Of a DNA stretch of 6,023 nt, positions 1 through 5,414 are shown in pieces. Location of the stretch: contig DOZA01000268.1 in assembly GCA_003518245.1 (NCBI GenBank), positions 1 to 6,023 on the forward strand, in the 5' to 3' direction. Numbering within the stretch: the first letter of the stretch is position 1; each line of letters opens with the position of its first letter. Both the position numbers and the translations under genes were made by a program. Origin of the DNA: Bacteroidales bacterium. GTDB taxonomy: Bacteria > Bacteroidota > Bacteroidia > Bacteroidales > VadinHA17. Below the pieces are notes generated by a model. The model had not been told where the DNA came from and searched no databases. It saw only the letters and a program-made list of their open reading frames with translations.

Positions 1-76
1 CATCATCTGTTGCCATTCTCCCTGCCCTGAGTGCCTGGTCCATAAAACAGGGAAAACAATCTAAATAGGTTTTCAT
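1..76 (-). CDS. DUF89/ARMT1-like family protein, N-terminal fragment
   Basis: A reading frame opens at the ATG at 76-74 and stays open to the left edge, giving 25 codons that begin MKTYLDCFPCFMDQAL and continue RAGRMATDD. This resembles the N-terminus of prokaryotic DUF89 (ARMT1-like) proteins: 'MKT..ECIPCF..QAL.AAR.AT', with a CxxC pair (here Cys7 and Cys10) followed by a helix. The family comprises metal-dependent phosphatases proposed to remove damaged or unwanted phosphometabolites; the substrate cannot be predicted from this piece. The metal-binding Asp/Asn residues lie beyond the window. There is no signal peptide, so the protein should be cytoplasmic. The start is supported by the family-like N-terminus and by a -7-like box 26 nt upstream. 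It follows the fucosidase gene in the same direction after about 118 bp, and a hairpin between them suggests a separate transcript. The identification rests on only 25 residues. Confidence 0.66.
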   Translation of the reverse strand, partial: MKTYLDCFPCFMDQALRAGRMATDD

Positions 77-93
77 ATGTTATTTTTTACTCT

Positions 94-120
94 TTAATAA
101 ACAAAAATATCATTTATTAA
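94..120 (-). promoter_or_regulatory. Candidate promoter -7 box flanked by an 8-bp inverted repeat
   Basis: On the minus strand TATTTTTG (109-102) matches the Bacteroidota -7 consensus TAnnTTTG and lies 26 nt before the start codon of the DUF89-like gene. No TTG is found at the usual -33 spacing. The box is bracketed exactly by perfect 8-bp arms TTAATAAA (94-101) and TTTATTAA (113-120), separated by 11 bp. A protein bound to these arms would cover the -7 region, so this may be an operator. In AT-rich DNA such a repeat can also arise by chance. The rest of the gap (121-181) holds a short palindrome ATGGCAGCCAT at 130-140 and nothing else I can name. Confidence 0.35.
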
Positions 121-181
121 GAACATTCCATGGCAGCCATCCTGTCAAGGTTGGGTGTCATTATTTTAGCCTAGCCATAAC

Positions 182-212
182 ATCCCCCTGTCAGCTACAC
201 TGACAGGGGGAT
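182..212 (-). terminator. Perfect 12-bp hairpin spanning the fucosidase stop codon
   Basis: ATCCCCCTGTCA (182-193) and TGACAGGGGGAT (201-212) are perfect inverted repeats around a 7-nt loop. On the transcribed (minus) strand the loop is GTGTAGC: it contains the last sense codon (Val) and the TAG stop of the fucosidase gene, and the upstream arm encodes the preceding Ile-Pro-Leu-Ser. The stem is long and includes a run of five G-C pairs, so it should be very stable. No T tract follows on either strand, so it is not a canonical intrinsic terminator. It could end transcription inefficiently, protect the mRNA 3' end from exonucleases, or separate expression of the DUF89-like gene. The structure is seen directly; the function is inferred. 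Confidence 0.6.
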
Positions 213-1991
213 CAGTTCGATCTTGCTGAAATACATCAGGTAGTGATCAAGCTGATTTTTTGGGAACAGCCTTATCGTTGTCAAACCATGCTCAGTTATC
301 CTCAGCTGCCCGGCTTTCTCGGTTTTATACTCATACCAGCCTTCCGTTGATTTTACCTTTCCCTTAACTTTCATGTCACCTGCTTCAATAATATACGTAC
401 AATCTTCCCATCCGGGTATTGCTGCATATGTTAACATCAACTCATAATTACCTGCTACTTTGAAATCAACATGCCATTCTATATAGTCATCAGGTCCCTG
501 CATCTTTGATATATGAAATTGCCCCTCTTCACCTTTCCTGTTAAACCGTTTGACAGCCCTGCCCGAAGTGGATGCTGTGAGGTAATCTAACTGAACCTGT
601 CCGGAGTCATCCTGAACTACTATAACCGGGTCAATATCGACCTCCCCATCAATTTCCAGAACGACAACTGAGTTTATATCATCAGATGGTGAATCGGGAA
701 GAAATATTTCTGTTTTTCCATTGTCACTTTTTAATTCAAGTTCATTATCTTTATTTACTAGCATATATGCTTTAACAATCTCATTATTTAGTCCCCTGAG
801 ATTAATTATCCCATCTTCAGGCCAGTCAAATACATGAAGGTAAAGAACATTATTTTTTCTTGTGCAATAACCCCAGGGTATTTCATATGGAAATGGTGAC
901 GGTGATGTGCCATAGATACTTTCGCCGTAGTCATCCATCCAATCTCCTACGCGTTTCAGGATATTAACAGAAGCTTCCGGGATAATACCCTCACCTGTTG
1001 GTCCTACGTTTAAAAGGTAATTACCGCCTTTACTTACTATTGCTGCCAGTCTCCTGATTATCTCATCCGGTTGTTTCCAGTTAGTGTCAAATTTGCAGTA
1101 TCCCCATGTATCATTCAGTGTCTGTGGCGTTTCCCAGTACTCTTCGATTCCACCTACCGGCATACCGTTATCTGTCAGGCTCTGGTAATCTCCCAGTAAT
1201 TCTTTGTCATAATGACCAACCCTTCCATTAACCAGGCATTGAGGTTGCATATTGTGGACAAGATCAGCAAACTCTTTTCCCTGCTCCTGGGTATACATTC
1301 CTCTGTCAAACCATACGATCCCAAGGGATCCGTAATTTGTAAGCAATTCTTTTAGCTGGGGAATTGCCTTTTCATCAAGGTATTTCCTGAACAACAAAGG
1401 GTAATCCATTTCATCAAGGTTAGTCTGTGATGAATCAAAATCCCATGTATTCCCATAGGCATATGGATGCTCCCAATCCTCCCTGTGAGAATAATAAACA
1501 CCGAATTTTATACCTTCCGCAGCACAGGCTTCAGAAAGCTCTTTGAGAGGATCCCTTTTAAAGGGTGTATAATCTACAATATTATAATCACTTACCTCAG
1601 AATCATACATTGCAAACCCATCGTGATGTTTCGAGGTGATTATCATATATTTCATGCCTGCATCTTTTGCAATCTTAACCCATTCCCCAGCGCTAAATTC
1701 CACAGGATTAAAAGTTGCGGCCACCATCCTGTATTCATCAACAGGGATCTCGAAGCGCTTCATTATCCATTCAGCGATATCGCCCTGTTTTATCCTTTTA
1801 TCTTTCCATTCTCCTGCAAAAACCGAGTATGGTCCCCAGTGTATGAACATTCCGAATTTACCGTCCCTGAACCATTCAGGTATGCCGGTTTCAGCCACCT
1901 TACCTATTTCATTATCATCATTGACTCTTTTTGTTGAGCACGAGCAAGTGAGTTGAACCAGAATAAAAATTATAAAGACTGCTTTTCTCAT
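195..1991 (-). CDS. Exported GH29 alpha-L-fucosidase with C-terminal beta-sandwich-like domain
   Basis: This 598-residue protein is a retaining alpha-L-fucosidase that releases terminal L-fucose from glycans. The N-terminus (MRKAV, a hydrophobic stretch, then TCSC at 15-18) looks like a lipoprotein signal with Cys16 or Cys18 as the lipidated residue, although neither is an ideal lipobox; an outer-membrane or periplasmic location is likely. The GH29 barrel covers about residues 36-360: KFGMFIHWGPYS (45-56), TSKHHDGF (119-126), the nucleophile region GIVWFDR with Asp229, the EEYWETPQTLNDTWGY segment (283-298) and GGNYLLNVGPTGEG (322-335). A small domain typical of the family C-terminus follows (about 375-450). 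Residues about 456-598 then form a beta-rich module that may bind carbohydrate. The acid/base Glu cannot be assigned; the EEYWE segment (Glu283, Glu284, Glu286) is one candidate site. It starts 56 nt after the broken UroD-family gene with no evident Shine-Dalgarno sequence. The nearby sulfatases suggest a sulfated fucose-containing substrate. Family assignment is firm; substrate is not. Confidence 0.94.
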   Translation of the reverse strand: MRKAVFIIFILVQLTCSCSTKRVNDDNEIGKVAETGIPEWFRDGKFGMFIHWGPYSVFAGEWKDKRIKQGDIAEWIMKRFEIPVDEYRMVAATFNPVEFSAGEWVKIAKDAGMKYMIITSKHHDGFAMYDSEVSDYNIVDYTPFKRDPLKELSEACAAEGIKFGVYYSHREDWEHPYAYGNTWDFDSSQTNLDEMDYPLLFRKYLDEKAIPQLKELLTNYGSLGIVWFDRGMYTQEQGKEFADLVHNMQPQCLVNGRVGHYDKELLGDYQSLTDNGMPVGGIEEYWETPQTLNDTWGYCKFDTNWKQPDEIIRRLAAIVSKGGNYLLNVGPTGEGIIPEASVNILKRVGDWMDDYGESIYGTSPSPFPYEIPWGYCTRKNNVLYLHVFDWPEDGIINLRGLNNEIVKAYMLVNKDNELELKSDNGKTEIFLPDSPSDDINSVVVLEIDGEVDIDPVIVVQDDSGQVQLDYLTASTSGRAVKRFNRKGEEGQFHISKMQGPDDYIEWHVDFKVAGNYELMLTYAAIPGWEDCTYIIEAGDMKVKGKVKSTEGWYEYKTEKAGQLRITEHGLTTIRLFPKNQLDHYLMYFSKIELIPLSV

Positions 1992-2036
1992 GTGTATGAT
2001 TTTTCATTTATCCGGATTACGGTTAGCATCAATCTA

Positions 2037-2068
2037 TAAATTTATAATTATATTGAATCTATACTAAA
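2037..2068 (-). promoter_or_regulatory. Weak candidate promoter upstream of the fucosidase gene
   Basis: On the minus strand TTTAG (2068-2064) and TAAATTTA (2044-2037) are 19 bp apart, resembling the Bacteroidota -33 (TTTG) and -7 (TAnnTTTG) elements with one mismatch each. A transcript would start about 40 nt before the fucosidase ATG. The -7-like box sits inside a perfect 12-bp palindrome TATAAATTTATA (2035-2046), which overlaps a second one, TATAATTATA (2043-2052). The whole stretch is very AT-rich, so matches are cheap. If real, it would give the fucosidase its own promoter inside the 3' end of the damaged UroD-family gene. Confidence 0.2.
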
Positions 2069-3028
2069 TCGTCTTACCTGATCATAGATCACCGTTGAAT
2101 TCTTTAACTGCATTGAACATTGCAATAATATTTTCATTTTACTGTGTTTTTTCACATAGTCGGTCATGATCTTATGCCTGGGTTTGAATATATCCCTATA
2201 TATTTGAGGGTCCATAAAAGGCCCGTTGATCATTCCCAGGTCATCACCGAACCTGATTATATCAGCCACATCACCCACTGCACTACAAATTCTTTCAAGA
2301 GACTGAAGATGTCTTTCAACAAATCCATCAAGCATCATTTCAACACTGGCCCTTTCAAGGTGGAGATCCATAAGAAAATTATCCATTCTTCTGATAAAAG
2401 TCCCCCACTCGAAGAGGTTGCAGCCCGCAACCATCATTACTGCTTTACCTGATTCTTCCCGGAGTTTTATTGTGTTTGACCTGAGCCTGTCCCAGAAACC
2501 TTCTTCCCCTCCTTTATCCCAGGGACTGTGTGCAAAAGCCTGCCACAGGACCATGGACATCGCCTCATCCAATGTATCGTTATTAGCTGGATAACCATCT
2601 ATCCACGGAAAAACCGTCTGGTCAAAAAAAGTTCCTTTATAAGGCATCTTTGCAATTATTTCACCTGAATCATTTCTGGCAAAATACTCTCCTTCATCGT
2701 TCTTTTCAGGATTAAACCAGGAAGGATATAATGCCTGACGACCGTTCACCAGCGTTGTAGGATGCCAGTCAGAAGGATCAGCATTAAAGGTTCTGCCAAG
2801 ATCCAGTACATCTATATCAAATAATTCTATGATCTCCTCATCCGGCTCAGCCAGTTGCTGCACTACATCATAAATCGCGATTGGCAAATGGGATTTGTCC
2901 AGATAGTCTATCAGATTTCCATATGCAATAGCAGAAATCCCTGAACTGGGATTACTTCCCAGATCAACCGGCACTTTATCCGGTTCTTTATGATCAATAG
3001 CACTCAGAACTCTTTCTCTTGATGTCAT
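2048..3028 (-). pseudogene. UroD/MtaA-like family gene broken by an internal out-of-frame deletion
   Basis: The frame encodes 326 residues. The opening MTSRERVLSAIDHKEPDKVPVD is characteristic of uroporphyrinogen-decarboxylase family proteins of the MtaA-like, non-haem type, some of which are zinc-dependent methyltransferases acting on methyl-corrinoids. Further family features are W-rich and FD-rich stretches at 130-180, IIRFGDDLG (258-265) and YRDIFKPRHK (277-286). The match holds to about Met298. Intact relatives then continue with an H-x-C-G motif carrying zinc ligands, a GGG segment and a short helix near the stop. Here the frame instead runs through about 26-28 unrelated residues ending SIDSI. 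The family terminus is present in another frame at 2135-2082. About 100 codons, including the presumed zinc ligands, are therefore missing, so the product should be inactive. The start is set by the family N-terminus. A gap of about 206 bp separates it from the upstream operon. It may still be translated as a stable fragment, and an assembly error is not excluded. Confidence 0.82.
2082..2135 (-). other. Displaced C-terminal coding remnant of the UroD-family gene
   Basis: Read from 2135 downward, in a different frame from the main reading frame, the minus strand gives ENIIAMFNAVKEFNGDL followed by a TGA at 2084-2082. This is the expected end of UroD/MtaA-like proteins, which usually close with a segment like 'PPENI.AMF.AVKE.G'. 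It starts directly where the main frame stops resembling the family (Met298, codon at 2137-2135). The 9-mer GAAAATATT (2135-2127, minus strand) reads M-K-I-(L) in the first frame and E-N-I in the second, which makes it a plausible direct-repeat scar. The peptide is not expected to be translated in this allele. Confidence 0.78.
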
Positions 3029-3039
3029 ATGTACATAAG

Positions 3040-3070
3040 ATTTGTAAAATATCTTTGATTATTTACAAAT
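3040..3070. promoter_or_regulatory. AT-rich inverted repeat just upstream of the UroD-family start codon
   Basis: ATTTGTAAA (3040-3048) and TTTACAAAT (3062-3070) are perfect 9-bp inverted arms with a 13-bp spacer. Their centres are 22 bp apart, about two helical turns, as expected for a dimeric DNA-binding protein. The nearer arm ends 11 nt before the ATG at 3028. The site would overlap the ribosome-binding and early transcribed region, so a bound repressor could block expression. As RNA it would form only a weak A-U hairpin, and there is no terminal T tract. No regulator gene lies in the window, and the same arms do not recur upstream of the other genes. Confidence 0.35.
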
Positions 3071-3095
3071 TAACAGCCACTATTCTGTGGTTGAT

Positions 3096-3234
3096 TCATT
3101 CCCTAATTTTTGTCAGGGTTTTGGCCCAGCCATATCTCAAGTACCCCACCGCGGGCAAAATTACTGATACTGAACCAGCAGGTTTCATGCTGCAGGTAAC
3201 TTTAAGGCTGACTAGACCATCATAAAACCGGTTT
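3096..3234. other. GC-richer intergenic patch of unknown origin
   Basis: This stretch lies between the plug-domain gene and the inverted repeat before the UroD-family gene. The 60 bases at 3121-3180 contain 31 G+C, clearly higher than the AT-rich DNA around them. On the minus strand a 30-codon frame begins at the ATG at 3188 (MKPAGSVSVILPAVGYL...) and ends with TGA at 3098-3096; without a start it is open further upstream. I do not recognise the peptide. Weak structures are a 5-bp stem at 3176-3180/3188-3192 with a 7-nt loop, a GT-containing 6-bp stem at 3101-3106/3113-3118, and the palindrome AAACCGGTTT (3225-3234) directly after the plug-gene stop. TAATTTTG on the minus strand (3163-3156) matches the -7 consensus but lacks a -33 partner. 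No convincing terminator or gene is present. Confidence 0.3.
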
Positions 3235-3900
3235 CTACTTCAGTACTATTTCAAGTGCCCCGTTAGCACCCCGTGAACCATATTTGGAAGATTCTGCATC
3301 ATTAACATACCTTATTGATTTAACATCATTGGGATTTATAAAAGATATATCCGTAACCACTGATCCGTTAACCACCAGAAGTACTTCCTGGCTTCCCAGG
3401 AAAGAAGTAAATTGTTTGGTCGTAATAATGGTGCCATTAACATTAACATTATAAACTTCACTTTTAATAAGTTGATAGATATCACTGTATTTCGTGAAAT
3501 CCTTCTCTCCTTTCAATGGATAAGTCCTTATGGCCATCTCCAGGTCTTCCCTGTTTATATGACCACCTGAGATTGCCTCTCTAAAACTTGTTTTTGTGTT
3601 ACTGTAAATCAGATTTAAAGGTTCTCCTGAGATCTTCCCGGCCTTTATTCTCCGTGCAACAAAACCATAAGCCCTAAACTCGATTTTTTCTTTCCTATTA
3701 CAGGTAATCTGATAAAAGCCAAGTGAATCAGTAAGTGTTGTATTTCCTGTCCGGATTGCCTTTATACTTACATTATTCAGTGGAAAACGATTAAATGTAA
3801 GCACCTGTCCCTCCAGTACAATATCATCCTGTGCGTGTATACAGTAAACCGGAAATAAGGTAATAATAATAGTGGCTAAGAATATTTTTATCTTTATCAT
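3235..3900 (-). CDS. Periplasmic CarboxypepD_reg-like/TonB-plug protein without a barrel
   Basis: The protein has 221 residues. A lysine-led hydrophobic stretch ends in CIHAQDD (20-26), a signal peptide probably cleaved near Ala23. Residues about 27-100 look like a CarboxypepD_reg-like (carboxypeptidase regulatory, beta-sandwich) domain: VLEGQVLTFNRFPLNNVSI followed by TLTDSLGFYQI. Residues about 140-221 resemble the plug of SusC/TonB-dependent receptors: VLLVVNGSVV (173-182), INPNDVKSIRYVNDAESSKY (188-207) and GSRGANGALEIVLK (208-221). In SusC proteins a barrel of several hundred residues follows, but here the protein stops cleanly at the end of the plug. The start codon overlaps the sulfatase stop as ATGA, which suggests translational coupling. 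It cannot form a transport channel alone. It may be a soluble partner or regulator, or a remnant. Domain calls are solid; the role is unknown. Confidence 0.85.
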   Translation of the reverse strand: MIKIKIFLATIIITLFPVYCIHAQDDIVLEGQVLTFNRFPLNNVSIKAIRTGNTTLTDSLGFYQITCNRKEKIEFRAYGFVARRIKAGKISGEPLNLIYSNTKTSFREAISGGHINREDLEMAIRTYPLKGEKDFTKYSDIYQLIKSEVYNVNVNGTIITTKQFTSFLGSQEVLLVVNGSVVTDISFINPNDVKSIRYVNDAESSKYGSRGANGALEIVLK

Positions 3901-5378
3901 GATTTATCAAGGTTATAGGTATCCCAAGGAGATTCACCCCTGGACCTGGGATCATTATGCTCCTTTAAATAATTTTCCAGTTTCGTTTTCAGATCCGTCT
4001 TTATTTCTTTGTATGCAGGATCATCCGCAAGATTATTTACCATATCAGGATCGTTCTTCTTATTAAATAGCTGTTCACGTGGCACTTTCCCGAATGCAAG
4101 ATCCCAGTAATTTTTAAACTCCGGATTTTCCATATTTTGCTTGAAATATTCTTTGAGACGCCCCGGATCAGTATCGCCGAGTACGTCCCAGCGTGGAATA
4201 AACAGGTCTGCATTACCCATTGGGTAACGATCAGGTTCGAAATTTATAATATATGTCCATTTATCCGTATGGATAGCTCTGCGGGGGAATCCCATGCTGT
4301 CAGGTCGGCAGAGTGTGTGTTTTTCGAAGGTTGTTACAACAAAATCTCTGTCAGGATCAATATCACCTGACTCAGATGAAAATAACAGGTTGGTAATACT
4401 TCTTCCTGTCATCTCTTCAGGAACGTCTACACCTGCCAGTTCGAGAAATGTGGGGGCCATATCGATAAGGCTTACAGGATCTGTAACAACCCTCCCTTTT
4501 TTGATCTCATTTCCCCATCTCATTATAAGTGGCATCCTCACACCATGATCATAAAGGGTTGCCTTTGCCCGCGGAAAGGGCATGCCATTATCAGAGGTAT
4601 AGATTATCAGGGTATTATCAAGCAGGTCTTTCAACTCAAGTATATCTATCATTTTACCTACAGCTTTATCAACCCATTCTATTTCAGCCATATAATCGGC
4701 CATATCAAGTCTTGCAACAGGTACATCGGTGAAAAAGGCCGGTATCCTGATCCTGGAGGTATCAATACCCGTTCTTATGCCACGGTCGATTTCATATTTC
4801 CTGTGTGGCTCACCTGTTCCCACCCAGAAAAAGAATGCTTTACCTTCAGGATTATCATCGAGGAATTCTTCGAAACTGGCACTGTAATCCCTCTTTGATA
4901 TAAAATCAGGGGTTGAATCATGACGTTGCCTGTCATATATATTAGATATTGGCTCATCAACGGCACCTTCCACATTTTGTGTGCGTGGCCAGTATCTTTT
5001 ACCTGTGGCCCCTACATGATATCCGTTATCAGCCAGCAATTTTGGGAAGACAATAAATTTCTCCCATAGTATTCCTGTCAGTATCCCGCCTTCTTCAAGT
5101 CTGAATGCATCCTGTCCGGTAAATATCCCGGCTCTAGAAGGGGAACAAGATGGGGCAGCACAGTAAGCATTCTCAAATCTTACTCCTTCACTGGCCAGCC
5201 TGTCGATTGACGGTGTCCTTAGAGCCTTATCACCATAGCATCCTGCATGTTCCCAGGACTGGTCATCTGTTATGATAAAAAGGATATTTGGTTTTAAGGT
5301 TTCATTACTTTTCCTGACTGTACAGGTCGAAAGGAAGAAGACACAAGAAAAAGTCAAAATCAAATTAAGTAACTTCAT
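3897..5378 (-). CDS. Exported S1-family sulfatase (SGSH-like subgroup)
   Basis: This 493-residue arylsulfatase-type enzyme hydrolyses sulfate esters or sulfamates, most likely on a polysaccharide. The N-terminus is a signal with FLSTC (Cys19) as a plausible lipobox, so a membrane-anchored periplasmic or surface location is likely. Core features in order: KPNILFIITDDQ with metal-binding Asp38/Asp39; CSPSR (78-82), in which Cys78 is converted to formylglycine by a maturase; TGKRYW (125-130); GEPHR with His192; YTSDNG with Asp263/Asn264; and Lys272 near the active site. The DDQSWEHAGCYGD opening and the YTSDNGMPFPRAK motif resemble heparan-N-sulfatase-like enzymes, tentatively SulfAtlas S1_8. 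Every expected catalytic residue I can place is present. It starts 36 nt after the preceding sulfatase and overlaps the plug-domain gene by 4 nt, indicating one operon. The maturase is not in the window. The substrate is unknown, but the fucosidase in the locus favours a sulfated fucose-containing glycan. Confidence 0.94.
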   Translation of the reverse strand: MKLLNLILTFSCVFFLSTCTVRKSNETLKPNILFIITDDQSWEHAGCYGDKALRTPSIDRLASEGVRFENAYCAAPSCSPSRAGIFTGQDAFRLEEGGILTGILWEKFIVFPKLLADNGYHVGATGKRYWPRTQNVEGAVDEPISNIYDRQRHDSTPDFISKRDYSASFEEFLDDNPEGKAFFFWVGTGEPHRKYEIDRGIRTGIDTSRIRIPAFFTDVPVARLDMADYMAEIEWVDKAVGKMIDILELKDLLDNTLIIYTSDNGMPFPRAKATLYDHGVRMPLIMRWGNEIKKGRVVTDPVSLIDMAPTFLELAGVDVPEEMTGRSITNLLFSSESGDIDPDRDFVVTTFEKHTLCRPDSMGFPRRAIHTDKWTYIINFEPDRYPMGNADLFIPRWDVLGDTDPGRLKEYFKQNMENPEFKNYWDLAFGKVPREQLFNKKNDPDMVNNLADDPAYKEIKTDLKTKLENYLKEHNDPRSRGESPWDTYNLDKS

Positions 5379-5414
5379 AATATTAAGATTTTATTCATAC
5401 CACTATAATTAATC

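Noticed and set aside
168..177. Tandem TAGCCTAGCC and a repeated CCTGTCA (141-147 and 187-193)
   Set aside because: These are too short and isolated to support a regulatory or repeat call.
1467..1937. 156-codon plus-strand open frame
   Set aside because: It lies opposite the GH29 catalytic core, which has clear family motifs. The plus-strand product is Cys/Phe/His-rich and low in quality, with no recognisable domain.
2144..2452. 102-codon plus-strand open frame
   Set aside because: It is antisense to the conserved part of the UroD-family gene; the His/Lys/Thr-rich product has no domain.
3101..3118. Possible terminator hairpin CCCTAA...TCAGGG after the plug gene
   Set aside because: The stem has six pairs including a G-T pair, lies more than 110 nt past the stop, and has no T tract in the direction of transcription.
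3019..3225. 68-codon plus-strand frame across the intergenic gap
   Set aside because: It starts inside the UroD-family gene, has no family match and runs over the inverted repeat. I treat the region as non-coding, while flagging its composition as a finding.
4294..4898. Overlapping plus-strand open frames inside the sulfatase gene
   Set aside because: All are antisense to conserved sulfatase sequence, show no domains and overlap each other in different frames.
4775..4975. 66-codon minus-strand frame inside the sulfatase gene
   Set aside because: It is out of frame with the intact sulfatase and has no family resemblance.
5379..5414. Possible promoter between the two sulfatase genes
   Set aside because: The gap is only 36 nt and AT-rich without a consensus pair; co-transcription is the simpler reading.
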